DNA from: Bythopirellula sp.
GTDB lineage: Bacteria > Planctomycetota > Planctomycetia > Pirellulales > Lacipirellulaceae
Reading direction: 5' to 3'
DNA length: 53,830 nt
Assembly: GCA_028285205.1 (NCBI GenBank)
Contig: JANQQA010000083.1
Span: 1 to 53,830, forward strand
Shown here in pieces: positions 7,795 to 16,786 of the stretch. The notes below the pieces were generated by a model. It was not told where the DNA came from. It saw nothing but the letters and a program-made list of their open reading frames with translations, and did not search any database. The position numbers and the translations under genes were made by a program. The number at the start of each line of letters is the position of its first letter. Position 1 is the stretch's first letter.

Positions 7795-8811
7795 TTATCG
7801 CTCCGTGGGCTTGAACGGCTGGCCATACGCGTCATTCCGTCGAAAGGTGGGGAGATCAACTTGATCGGTCAGCAAGCTATAACGATGTGGCTTACGCCAA
7901 GCGTTACCCCACAGCGTGTTTTTTCGATAGGCGCGCAGGGCGTTGAGGTCGAGCGACGCGACAAACAATCCCTCATGCTCGCCAGCACTCAGCAGTCGCG
8001 TTCCCCCAGCGTCGAACCCGGTAGATTGACCGTTGTGCAACGGTCTTGGGTAATTTGCGATCGCCACAGCCGTAGCATTTTCGTAGGCGCGTACCTGGAA
8101 TTGGGCGATGCGCAAGGAATCAAGCAGACAGGCATTGGGTGTGATGACCAATTCAGCGCCTTGCAGCATCAAGCTCCGCATGCTTTCCGGAAACTCACGG
8201 TCGAAACAGATCATCGCACCAACTCGAACACGACCCTTGGCCGTTTCTAACTCGACAGTTGGCCAATTATCACCAGCCGTCAACGCAGCCTCAAATGCGA
8301 AGTCGCAGGTGTGTACTTTGGCATAAGTGAGCACGATGTCTCCGTGGCGGTCAATCAGACTGATGCAGTTGCGGGGTTTGTCGGGCCATTGCTGCAAGTA
8401 GGTTGTGCCAATTGCCAATCGCAGCTCTCTGGCCAGCTTCCTGAATTCACCAACCCACGGCCCATCCGTACTGATCGCCTGCTTCTGCCATTCTCGCGCC
8501 GTTTCCTGGTCGAATTTGATGAACCCTTGGTAGCCTATATTCCACATCTCCGGCATGAGTAAGATGTCCGCCTTCTGCGCCGCCGCCTCTCGACAATAGC
8601 GCTTGGCGATTTCCAGATTCTCCTGCTGATCATTCCCGGCCGGGATAGCCTGCATCAATGCAATCCGCAGCGTGTGCGCATCGCCATCCGTGGTGGCGTT
8701 GGACGCAGCTTGTTGCGGTTGAGCGATTCCGTCGGCAGCTGGCAATCCAGCCGCGACTGCGGCTGCCGCAAGAATTACACGACGGGCGATGGCAGCAATG
8801 CCAGTTCTCAT
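7795..8811 (-). CDS. Exported carbon-nitrogen hydrolase (nitrilase superfamily)
   Basis: Nitrilase-superfamily amidase of 338 residues with the complete catalytic triad visible: Glu88 in LLMPEMW, Lys165 in TYAKVHTC and Cys202 in GAMICFDREFPE. Such enzymes cleave amides, carbamoyl groups or nitriles by a thioester intermediate. The N-terminus has an RR pair and a long Ala-rich hydrophobic stretch (residues 10-30), so it is exported, possibly by the Tat route. The frame extends to 8880, but the ATG at 8811 has a GAAGGTG site directly upstream and starts the signal. Its stop lies 4 bases before the GTG of the polysaccharide-deacetylase-like gene, so the two are translated as a pair. A second member of the superfamily lies at 45474-46493. 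Exported nitrilases are uncommon; a glycan-linked amide is a plausible substrate but unproven. Confidence 0.9.
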   Translation of the reverse strand: MRTGIAAIARRVILAAAAVAAGLPAADGIAQPQQAASNATTDGDAHTLRIALMQAIPAGNDQQENLEIAKRYCREAAAQKADILLMPEMWNIGYQGFIKFDQETAREWQKQAISTDGPWVGEFRKLARELRLAIGTTYLQQWPDKPRNCISLIDRHGDIVLTYAKVHTCDFAFEAALTAGDNWPTVELETAKGRVRVGAMICFDREFPESMRSLMLQGAELVITPNACLLDSLRIAQFQVRAYENATAVAIANYPRPLHNGQSTGFDAGGTRLLSAGEHEGLFVASLDLNALRAYRKNTLWGNAWRKPHRYSLLTDQVDLPTFRRNDAYGQPFKPTER

Positions 8812-9398
8812 AAGTTCACCTTCAGCTAGCTGAGCAAATGTGTTTTCTTCGACGGATCGCCGGGTAAACCTGAACCACATTCATCGGCGCGGGGCCTCAC
8901 CGTCGATCGAGCTGCGCTGTCTGGGTGTCAGCGACGAGATTCTCATCTTGATGTACACGGACCCTACACATCTTTTCGTGTTGTGCCCCGCAGATCTAAC
9001 GACAATTCTTCCATACTTTCCTGAACTGATGAATCTGCAATTTGCATACATTGCGCCGCTTGACCGTCTCACGGTGCTTGGCAAACTGGAACTTAGATAC
9101 ACCACTGACGACCTCTTCGATTGGCTGGCGGCTTCAAATGAAACCTAGATCGAAAGCGGTTCTTCGAGTCTCCATAAGCAAAAGGAACATCGGATGGAAG
9201 TGGCTAATCGTGATTCGCATGGCTAGAACTGCCATTGAAGTATCCGGTCGTAGCACGAGCTAACTAGCAGAGAGCGTTCGTCACGGCTGAAAGTGCTCGT
9301 GCCTCTCGACATGCCGATCAGCAGTACGTGACGACGGACGTCGAGATGGATCTCGCCCTGCCCCGCTTCGCCGCGGTGGCGATTTCGATGCATTCGCT
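8812..9398. other. Gap between GH110-like and nitrilase genes; probable internal promoter region
   Basis: This 587-base gap interrupts an otherwise tightly packed minus-strand cluster, so the last three genes (nitrilase, deacetylase-like, unknown) probably have their own promoter here. A short plus-strand frame (8951-9148) lies within it. I see no clear sigma-70 promoter, terminator, RNA gene or repeat. Confidence 0.45.
8951..9148 (+). CDS. Possible small hypothetical protein (65 aa)
   Basis: A frame starting MYTDPTHLFVLCPADL and containing LPYFPELMNLQFAYIAPLDR, with the hydrophobic/polar pattern of a real small folded protein. The frame can be extended to a GTG at 8840. No convincing ribosome-binding site precedes either start, and it opposes its neighbours. 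No family recognised. It may be a decayed gene or chance. Confidence 0.25.
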   Translation: MYTDPTHLFVLCPADLTTILPYFPELMNLQFAYIAPLDRLTVLGKLELRYTTDDLFDWLAASNET

Positions 9399-11285
9399 TT
9401 ACCGTCCTTCAAGAATGACGCCTCGATTACCTACGAGAGTTGGACGTGGTGATTCGTGACCGACTTGAACTTTAAGCGGCGGGTCGTCCGAGAAGTTGTT
9501 GTGTTGGATCATAATGTTCCTCCCAGAGGCAATCTTGAAGGACGGCGAAGCGGTGTCTGGCGTTGGAGCGAAATCGGTCATCTCAATCGTGTTGGATCGA
9601 AAATCTAGACCATCGATTGCCAGGCCTTCCACAATCAGCCGATGAAAAGTCTCGATCTTGTTTTGCTCGAACGTGATTCCTCCGTGGTAGAGCGCGTCTG
9701 GATATCGCGTTGCATCGATTTGAGGAGCAACGCGTAGCACTGCCCCCGCGTTGTTGCGAAACAGATTACGGCGAATAAGCACGTTGCGAGTGGGGCCTGA
9801 TTCCCACCAAAAGCCGTTGTCACCTTCAAACTGAATGCCCGCCATCGACGAATGTTCGAACGTACTGTCTTCAATCAGCACGTCGCCGGCAGTGGCTATC
9901 AACATCGTGCGAGCGCGGTTATTTCGTACGGTGCACGACCGGATGGTCAGCTTTGGTTGCCAAGTGGTGTTGTAAAGGGCAGACGCTTCTCGCACCCCGT
10001 CTGCGGGCAGTTGATTCAATGTCACCTCGAACAGGTCCGAGTTCAGTTCGCGCGTAGAAACAACAGACGCATCCGCGTAGGGCTGCAAATTGCCGCTCGT
10101 TAGGAATCGAACCTCGTCGCCTGCTTCCATCACGATCAGCCCGCGCTGTTGACTGTGGATGCGACGGCAGATTAATGTCTTGTCTCCGATCAGCCGCTCA
10201 ATGCGAACGAAACAGCCATGAATGTTGGTTGCATCGTCGAGCATGTTCTCGAATGTACAATCCTCCAAGAGGATGTCACCGCGGCAACCATTGAAATGAG
10301 TGGCATCGGCAGTTGTCGTCACGAGTCGACCGGAGTCGGGCGGCAATGTGACGTTCACATTGCGTAGCGTAGCCCCATCGGTCCGTTGTACGATGATTCC
10401 CATGCCACCGGCATGGTGGATCGTGACATCCTCGATGTGTAGGTCTTTGGATCGTGCGATGCGAATCGCGGGCGAAGTGCGATTGGGACTTACCATTCCT
10501 TTGACGGTGAGTACCCAACCAACGTTCGGCATCAGACGGACCGCGTCGAAAATTCGAATCACGCCGGCCGCGACTTCCTGGACTTGTGGGTCGGGTTCCA
10601 ATGCCCACTGATGTTCACCTGGAATTGGGTGTTTAGTGTTGCCGTCGAACCACATGTTCCACTGCAGATTATGTTCCCATGCCATTCGCTCAGTCGTCGG
10701 TGGCGCCCATTCCTTCCATGTGTTTGGCGTCGGACTCGGTTTCTCACGGAAGATTAGTCGCTGTCCGCGAACTTCGTAGACGACTTCTTCATGTACACGC
10801 AGATCGAATGCGTTCAGCTCCGGATGGAGAGCGATGACTTCACCTTGAAAATGAAAAGGGTTTGCCCAATCAATGCTGAATCCCTTGAGGGTCAAGGCTG
10901 TGGCTTCGTCTGCACTGATGGGGATCAGCTGGCCATGGCAGACTAGGTGAGCGTCTTTCCCAATGAGGGAGAAGTCTTTCATTCCGCTCAGCAGAAAGGC
11001 GACGCGTTTCACACCCGGGTTGTTGTTCGCGACGGCCAGGTTTTCTTCGAAAGCATAGTCCGGATAGAGATGCCAAGCGCCCGTTGGGATTATGAGTCCG
11101 TCAGCGTTCTGTTGCTTGCAGGCTTCCACTGCGCGACGGAATATCGGCGTAGCGTCATCGCCGCTGGCAAGTTCAGCAAGCCCGAAATCGGCTGCGTCAA
11201 TCAGTCTTGCGGAAGCGAAGGTGGCAGACACCGACAGTTGGTGTGACGCGATAAGCAGTAAACTCAGAATTCTCAGTGCTTTCAC
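9399..11285 (-). CDS. GH110-like exo-alpha-galactosidase (right-handed beta-helix)
   Basis: Secreted 628-residue protein: signal peptide (residues 1-22), an N-terminal pectate-lyase-like segment with SGDDATPIFRRAVEACK (pseudo-helix start, residues 41-57), a jelly-roll insertion, then parallel beta-helix rungs to the C-terminus. The most telling stretch is DATHFNGCRG (328-337) followed by LEDCTFENMLDDATNIHG (340-357), which matches the active-site region of GH110 alpha-galactosidases. In that family one Asp and a following Asp pair about 23 residues on serve in catalysis, and the spacing here (D328, D350/D351) fits. Known GH110 enzymes release terminal alpha-1,3-linked galactose, for instance from blood-group-B-like or marine glycans. 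The GTG start overlaps the stop of the GH78 gene by 4 bases (GTGA), so translation is coupled. A beta-helix lyase of another family is the alternative. Confidence 0.75.
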   Translation of the reverse strand: MKALRILSLLLIASHQLSVSATFASARLIDAADFGLAELASGDDATPIFRRAVEACKQQNADGLIIPTGAWHLYPDYAFEENLAVANNNPGVKRVAFLLSGMKDFSLIGKDAHLVCHGQLIPISADEATALTLKGFSIDWANPFHFQGEVIALHPELNAFDLRVHEEVVYEVRGQRLIFREKPSPTPNTWKEWAPPTTERMAWEHNLQWNMWFDGNTKHPIPGEHQWALEPDPQVQEVAAGVIRIFDAVRLMPNVGWVLTVKGMVSPNRTSPAIRIARSKDLHIEDVTIHHAGGMGIIVQRTDGATLRNVNVTLPPDSGRLVTTTADATHFNGCRGDILLEDCTFENMLDDATNIHGCFVRIERLIGDKTLICRRIHSQQRGLIVMEAGDEVRFLTSGNLQPYADASVVSTRELNSDLFEVTLNQLPADGVREASALYNTTWQPKLTIRSCTVRNNRARTMLIATAGDVLIEDSTFEHSSMAGIQFEGDNGFWWESGPTRNVLIRRNLFRNNAGAVLRVAPQIDATRYPDALYHGGITFEQNKIETFHRLIVEGLAIDGLDFRSNTIEMTDFAPTPDTASPSFKIASGRNIMIQHNNFSDDPPLKVQVGHESPRPTLVGNRGVILEGR

Positions 11286-14200
11286 TCGTTCAACTCCGTA
11301 GAGAACGAATACTTCCCAGAGCCAATCTGAAAGATCGCGGTACCACCGTCCAAACGCAGATCGCGAACATCAGGAGCCGTGCCGATGGGTCCATCATCCA
11401 GCAACAGTTTTTTCTCATCACGACAGGGAAGGCGTATCGTGGCGGTCGTATTGGAGGGAATCGCTACATCCAACTGAAATGCATCAGCGTCCTTCTTCCA
11501 GTGCGACGAGATTCGTCCGTGAATGCTCTCATAATCAACGTTGGCCCAAGTGAGCTTTCCGCCGGGCTGCGGCGAGATCTCAAAATGTTTGTAGCCAGGC
11601 TGCAGACGACGAATGCCACCGATGTTCTCGGCCATCCACTGATAGACAGCGCCAAAAGAGTAGTGGGCGAACGAGTTCATGCCAGGATCCTGAAACCCTC
11701 GTTCGGGCGTCCACCCATCCCAGCGTTCCCAAATACTCGTGGCGCCTTGCTTTATCGAGAATCCCCAGGAGGGAAACGTCTCGTTGTGGATGAGTCGATA
11801 GGCGACATCGTTGCGCCCAATCGAGGCAAGAGTCAGCATGAGATCCTTTGTGCCCACGAAACCTGTCGACAAGTGATAGCCTCGCTTTGCAATGTCGGCT
11901 ACAAGGTGCTTTGCCGCGCCCATCTTCCGCTCACCGTCCAACAGGTTATTCGACAAGGCGAGGACGTAACAGCACTGGGTAGCGCCCTCAATTCGGCCGT
12001 CGTCTGTCACGTAAGTGTCGTTGAATGCTGATTTGATTTCCTCAAAGAGTTTCTGGTATTGAATCGCATCATCCTCAAACCCCAAGACTTCAGCTGACTT
12101 CGCGACAAGTTGCACCGAGTGAGCAAAATAGGCCGTGTAGATCACCTCTTTCGGAGTGTCCGCGTCGATATTCAGCCAATCGCCAAAACAATGGAATTCG
12201 TCGGGCGGCAACAGTCCGCCTTTGCTCCGCCCGCGGCAAAACTCGATAAAATTTCTCATCGAAGGATAATGCCGCTCGAGTATTCGCCGGTCGTCGTACA
12301 CCTCGTAGACAGTCCACGGACAAATCACACCAGCATCAGCCCAGGCTGGCCCACCATCGTCCCCCGCTACCTTTAGCGGCGCCACCATGGGGAATTGGCC
12401 ATCCGCGCGTTGCGCGTCTTTCAGATCGATGAGCCACTTGTCGAAGAAAGCTTGCACGTCGGTATTCAGGCAAGCCGTAGCGACGTAGACTTGCGCATCC
12501 CCAGTCCAACCAAGTCGTTCGTCGCGCTGGGGACAGTCGGTGGGTATATCGATGAAGTTGGCATATTGCGTCCAAAGTATGTTCTTGTGCAGTCGATTAA
12601 GAGACGGATCGGAGCACTCGAACGATCCAGCTAGTGGGGTGTCGCTGCTCAGTGCGATGCCGGTCACGGTATCGTCGTTCGGCGGGGAGCTTAGTCCCGT
12701 CAGTTCAACGTATTGAAAGCCGTGGAAAGTGAAGCGCGGCTGCCAGGTTTCGACGCCACTTCCTCTGCAGATATACGTATCGACAGTCCGAGCGCCTCTT
12801 AGATTAGTGGTGTAGACGGTGCCATCGGGATTCAATCGCTCGGCAAATCGAAGTCGAATCTTCTGTCCAGACTTGCCTTGCACCTTGAGGCGCACCACGC
12901 CGGCAAAGTTTTGTCCCAAGTCGAATACGTAGGTGCCTGGAGCGGGTTCAGTGATTTCAACGGGCTTGAATTCTTCGATGACCGTCACAGGTGGGCCTGG
13001 TGAAGATTCCACTTCGGTGGGGAACTGTGTCCCGACGTCTACTGCTTGCCAGTTCGCATCGTCGAAGCCGGGTAAGTCCCATCCGTCTTGAGCGAGTCGC
13101 GCATCATAGAGCTCACCCATCAAGAAGTCTGCTTCGCGAGTTGGCCCGGCAGTGGCTTTCCACTTGGGTCCCGTACCAATGATCTCGGACGTTCCATCCT
13201 GGTACAGCAGATGAAGTTGCATTTTCAGGCGAGGGCTCTTTCCGTAATGATCTCGGTTGCGACCCCAACCGATGTAGCCGCTAAACCATCCGTCGGATAA
13301 AGCGCCGCCTAGAGCGTTCGCGCCAGATTGAACCAGCTCGGTTACGTTGTAAGTGCGGTAGTAAACTCGTTTGGAATAGTCCGTCCAACCGGGAGTGAAG
13401 TACTCGTCCGACACACGCTCGCCGTTTAAGTACGCATCGCAATTGCCGAGCGCCGTGACGTACAACGTGGCAGAATCTATCGCCTTAGAGAGTTCAAATT
13501 CCTGGCGCATGAGCGGGACGGGAGGTAGAAACAAATCCTGCAACTTGGCCGTTCCCCACGGTTCTATGCCGTAAGACCCGACTACGGAACAAGGTTTGAG
13601 ATCAGACTCATTAACGGACTCAGTCGGCCACTCGTGTCCTGGTGAAGTCGAGCAAAGCCAGGAATCGTCGGAAACGATTTCAATTTCTTCGCCCGTGTTG
13701 GTCAGTATGTCTAAACGAACCAGCAACCCCGACGGACCTTCCGACTCATTGCGGACATTGAATCGCAATTCGTTAGATCCGGCTTTGAGCACATCTGCTA
13801 CAGCCACTGGCTTTACCTTCTTCCAACCTGGCTCACCGTGCACTATCATCTTACCGTTGATCGCCATCCAGAGTTTGTCGTCCGCGATGGCCAATATTTC
13901 TGCGCGGTCAAGAACTACGTCCGCGGGCAACGTAAAACGAGCAAGATAGAGGCGGTGTCCTTGAGGCACCTGCTCGGAAGAATCGTCGGGATGACAGATC
14001 CACTTTGAGGCATGCAGATCGGCTTCTGGATATTCAACCTTGCGTTCGGCATCATAGCCGATCCACTCCGCTTGCCATTCCTGCGGATGAAGAAGGCCCA
14101 TCGACCAGACTGCTGGCGGACTCCAACCCGACGGCTTACCATCTTTGTCCCAAACCATCACCTTCCAATGGCAGCGTTGCCCAGACTCAAGTGACTTTCC

Positions 14201-14533
14201 TGCGTAGACGACTGATGAGTTGTTGCTGCCATCAACTTTTCCGCTGTCCCACAGGTCCGCTTGACCATTGGCCAGGTGATCGCGGCTACTAGCGACAAAA
14301 ACTCGGAATGCTGATTGCATTTCGCCACGTCTATCAGACTGAATGATCCAACTCAGGCGCGGCTTGATCTCGCCAATTCCCAATGGATCGGTTCGCGACT
14401 CACAGCGCAGCCGCTCGATGCGAACATCAGATTGGCCAGATGCGTTGGAACTTGCAGACGCACACGTCAACAATGTCCACGCAATCAATACGGACTGGCG
14501 AATTAGTTGGCGTGAGTAGCTGTTCATCTTCAT
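11282..14533 (-). CDS. GH78 alpha-L-rhamnosidase
   Basis: Secreted inverting alpha-L-rhamnosidase of 1,083 residues. A signal peptide (residues 1-33) is followed by the multi-domain GH78 layout: N-terminal fibronectin-like domain (about 35-150), beta-sandwich with a putative rhamnose-binding domain (about 160-530), an FDLGQNFAGVV segment marking the next beta-domain, the (alpha/alpha)6 catalytic barrel (about 630-990) and a C-terminal beta-domain. The barrel shows the family signature TDCPQRDERLGWTGDAQ (around 665-681) and the later WDGWTPE and MNSFAHYSFGAVYQWM segments. The frame is open to a TTG at 14566 that overlaps the previous stop, but the ATG at 14533 gives a cleaner signal peptide. 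It links the cluster to L-rhamnose release and thus to the rhaA gene at the right edge. Confidence 0.95.
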   Translation of the reverse strand: MKMNSYSRQLIRQSVLIAWTLLTCASASSNASGQSDVRIERLRCESRTDPLGIGEIKPRLSWIIQSDRRGEMQSAFRVFVASSRDHLANGQADLWDSGKVDGSNNSSVVYAGKSLESGQRCHWKVMVWDKDGKPSGWSPPAVWSMGLLHPQEWQAEWIGYDAERKVEYPEADLHASKWICHPDDSSEQVPQGHRLYLARFTLPADVVLDRAEILAIADDKLWMAINGKMIVHGEPGWKKVKPVAVADVLKAGSNELRFNVRNESEGPSGLLVRLDILTNTGEEIEIVSDDSWLCSTSPGHEWPTESVNESDLKPCSVVGSYGIEPWGTAKLQDLFLPPVPLMRQEFELSKAIDSATLYVTALGNCDAYLNGERVSDEYFTPGWTDYSKRVYYRTYNVTELVQSGANALGGALSDGWFSGYIGWGRNRDHYGKSPRLKMQLHLLYQDGTSEIIGTGPKWKATAGPTREADFLMGELYDARLAQDGWDLPGFDDANWQAVDVGTQFPTEVESSPGPPVTVIEEFKPVEITEPAPGTYVFDLGQNFAGVVRLKVQGKSGQKIRLRFAERLNPDGTVYTTNLRGARTVDTYICRGSGVETWQPRFTFHGFQYVELTGLSSPPNDDTVTGIALSSDTPLAGSFECSDPSLNRLHKNILWTQYANFIDIPTDCPQRDERLGWTGDAQVYVATACLNTDVQAFFDKWLIDLKDAQRADGQFPMVAPLKVAGDDGGPAWADAGVICPWTVYEVYDDRRILERHYPSMRNFIEFCRGRSKGGLLPPDEFHCFGDWLNIDADTPKEVIYTAYFAHSVQLVAKSAEVLGFEDDAIQYQKLFEEIKSAFNDTYVTDDGRIEGATQCCYVLALSNNLLDGERKMGAAKHLVADIAKRGYHLSTGFVGTKDLMLTLASIGRNDVAYRLIHNETFPSWGFSIKQGATSIWERWDGWTPERGFQDPGMNSFAHYSFGAVYQWMAENIGGIRRLQPGYKHFEISPQPGGKLTWANVDYESIHGRISSHWKKDADAFQLDVAIPSNTTATIRLPCRDEKKLLLDDGPIGTAPDVRDLRLDGGTAIFQIGSGKYSFSTELNE

Positions 14534-14562
14534 GGTTGTATTTCTTAGATGGTGTTTCCAAA

Positions 14563-15897
14563 TCAAACAGTTTCGAATCCCTCACGCTGACGGCGGCTTT
14601 GCCATTTGGCGGCCTCATCATCTTCCAAAATGCATTCCGCCGCCGGATCCCACTTCACTCCACGACCGAGCCTCATCGCGATGTTCGCCAAGTGACAAAT
14701 ATCTAGCGAACGAATATGGCTGGCGGCGTCAGACATCGACTCGGTCCGTTCGCGACAGCTCCAATAGAAGTTCGCAAAATGGTTCATCACGTCCCTTCCC
14801 TTCCGTAACGAATCACGCAGATCACTCATTTGCGGTGAATCGGAAAGCTGTTCAACCGGCTTGCCCGTTAATTTGCCTCGATTCACAAAGTAGCGACCGT
14901 CCTCGCATTCGAAGAGCACGCCATTCTCGAAGCCGAGATCCACCGCGTTGTCACGAATGACGATTTCCGATCCGTTAGCCAGTTTGCAATCCACACGGAA
15001 GCTTGTCGCGGTGTTGTAACTGTCCGTGACTGTTGGCATGCCGTTCTCAAACGGAACTGGATGTTTGGCGTTTACAAGTTCGATGCTAATCGGTCCTTTG
15101 ATTTCCGGCTCTAAAGCCCACTGAGCGATGTCTACATGATGGGCACCCCAATCGGTCATTTTCCCGCCCGAGTACTCGTACCACCAACGAAAATTGCCGT
15201 GACAGCGTTGAGGAATGTATTCCGTCATCGGCGCTTGGCCCAACCATTGGTTCCAATCGAGCTCGGCTGGTGGCTGCTCCGTCGCAAAGGGGCCGCCAAC
15301 TGGGCCACCGCCAATGGCGACAGTTATCTGCTTGACTTTCCCGATCATCCCTGATCGCGCCAAAGCAACAGCTGTCTGAAAATTCGGGTCACTACGCTGC
15401 TGGGTACCGACTTGCAGTATGCGATCAGTTTCGCTCAGCGCGTCGCGAATACGTCGACCTTCTGCGATCGTCAGTGTCAGCGGTTTCTCACAATAGACAT
15501 CTTTTCCATTTCGCAGCGCATCGACGGTGATCTTGGTATGCCAATGGTCAGGAGTGCAAACGAAGAACACGTCGATATCTTCTCGATCAAGCAACTGCTG
15601 ATAGTCGCTGCAGACGAATGCTTGATCTTTTGCGAACGTCTTGTTGTAGAAGCTCGCACTCGCCCGATCGACGTCGCAGATGGCCTTTATTTCAAAATAC
15701 GGCTTGAATTGGTGCGCCGCGTGGAAACGGGCAATTCCGCCCGTGCCGATGACCGCTGCACTCAGGCGATCACTCGCTGGTAGCGACTCATTTGCGATCG
15801 AATGGTGCGAGAAACCCGCGATAGCACCAGTCCCAACGGCTGCCTGTTGAAGGAACGATCGACGGTTGACACGACGATAGCTTGTTCGATGGTGCAT
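14563..15897 (-). CDS. Tat-exported Gfo/Idh/MocA-family oxidoreductase
   Basis: NAD(P)-dependent sugar oxidoreductase of 444 residues. A twin-arginine signal (NRRSFLQQAAVG, residues 11-22) shows that it is exported folded with its cofactor. The Rossmann motif is AAVIGTGGIARFH, followed by VFFVCTPDHWHT and the family's EKP motif in CEKPLTL (Lys as catalytic residue). The C-terminal substrate domain contains YSGGKMTDWGAHHVDIAQWA, whose DxGxHxxD-like residues are typical. Periplasmic members with a Tat signal and tightly bound cofactor are widespread in planctomycetes and verrucomicrobia. With the DUF1080 gene immediately upstream it would form the oxidation and cleavage steps of a 3-keto-glycoside route. 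The gap to that gene is 43 bases; downstream it runs into the GH78 gene. Confidence 0.92.
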   Translation of the reverse strand: MHHRTSYRRVNRRSFLQQAAVGTGAIAGFSHHSIANESLPASDRLSAAVIGTGGIARFHAAHQFKPYFEIKAICDVDRASASFYNKTFAKDQAFVCSDYQQLLDREDIDVFFVCTPDHWHTKITVDALRNGKDVYCEKPLTLTIAEGRRIRDALSETDRILQVGTQQRSDPNFQTAVALARSGMIGKVKQITVAIGGGPVGGPFATEQPPAELDWNQWLGQAPMTEYIPQRCHGNFRWWYEYSGGKMTDWGAHHVDIAQWALEPEIKGPISIELVNAKHPVPFENGMPTVTDSYNTATSFRVDCKLANGSEIVIRDNAVDLGFENGVLFECEDGRYFVNRGKLTGKPVEQLSDSPQMSDLRDSLRKGRDVMNHFANFYWSCRERTESMSDAASHIRSLDICHLANIAMRLGRGVKWDPAAECILEDDEAAKWQSRRQREGFETV

Positions 15898-15940
15898 CTC
15901 TGGACTCGCGCTGCGATTACAATGTCAATTTGCAATTAAC

Positions 15941-16786
15941 TCATTGGTTTTGTGACCGAAACCACTGGATGATCTCTTGCTCTCGCTTCAGTGCAGATGC
16001 CGGGATCTCCGCCGGCTCGACCAGCGTGTCATCGAGTCGTTCGTTAGGAGCAAGCTTTCGTAGCTTGATACCTCGGAACCAGACAGGATCGCCGTGATCT
16101 TGCAGATGTAGTTGACCACTGCGTTTGCTCAGATCCCCGTTGAGTTGCTGCAAGAGCTCAACGTTGGAAGCCCATTGTGGATCGGCATAATCAAAGCCAA
16201 CGACTTTCTTTCCGTTCAGCCAGTGTTGGATAGTCGTGCCCTGGCAAATGACCCGACCCGTGTTCCATTGTCCCGGCGGCTTGGTAGCATCTTCTGAAGG
16301 CGCCATACAAAAGTAGAGCGAAGCAGCACTCGTACGGGGATTCTGGCCATCCTTGTGGTCGGCATTATCAAGAATCTGATACTCGTATTGGCCCGGGCGA
16401 TAGTAAACGCCACTGTTCGAACCCTTGCTAACTTTCCACTGAAACCTCAATTCGAAGTCATCAGGCAGAGGCTGTGCGGCGTAGGTCAGGAACCCGCCGT
16501 CGGCAGCGCGATAGATGGTTCCATTCTCGACTTTCCAGTTCCCTTTTTGACTCCAGTCGTTCAGATCACGGCCGTTAAATAGAGATTCGAAACCTGCGTC
16601 GATTTCCGCCGCCGATAGCGTGTTGGCATTCTCAGCCGTTTCTGTAGCCAGCACAGAAGCTTGCAGATAAACGGCCGCTACATGGCATGCAAGACCGTAG
16701 CACACGCTGCTCCAACACGCACTGACTAGGCGCGTCTTAGTTGCCAGCCTGTCTCTGGGGCACAAGCGAAAGAGCTTAGTTTGCAT
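15941..16786 (-). CDS. DUF1080 / 3-keto-disaccharide hydrolase domain protein
   Basis: Exported 281-residue protein with one DUF1080 (3-keto-glycoside hydrolase) jelly-roll domain, about residues 63-250. Diagnostic segments are FESLFNGRDLNDWSQKG at its start, SNSGVYYRPGQYEYQILDN with the conserved E-Q-D, GQWNTGRVICQG, and LQDHGDPVWFRGIKLRKL near the end, which carries the catalytic-site His/Asp. Family members cleave glycosides after oxidation at C3 by a Gfo/Idh/MocA enzyme, and exactly such an enzyme lies next downstream. A signal sequence lies within the first 45 residues, though it is long and Cys-rich. The start overlaps the previous gene by 11 bases, with GAGAAG upstream, so translation is coupled. 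Confidence 0.92.
   Translation of the reverse strand: MQTKLFRLCPRDRLATKTRLVSACWSSVCYGLACHVAAVYLQASVLATETAENANTLSAAEIDAGFESLFNGRDLNDWSQKGNWKVENGTIYRAADGGFLTYAAQPLPDDFELRFQWKVSKGSNSGVYYRPGQYEYQILDNADHKDGQNPRTSAASLYFCMAPSEDATKPPGQWNTGRVICQGTTIQHWLNGKKVVGFDYADPQWASNVELLQQLNGDLSKRSGQLHLQDHGDPVWFRGIKLRKLAPNERLDDTLVEPAEIPASALKREQEIIQWFRSQNQ

Noticed and set aside
11276..12031. A 251-codon open frame on the plus strand
   Set aside because: It lies antisense inside the GH78 gene and its translation has no recognisable domain; the minus-strand protein has clear family motifs throughout.
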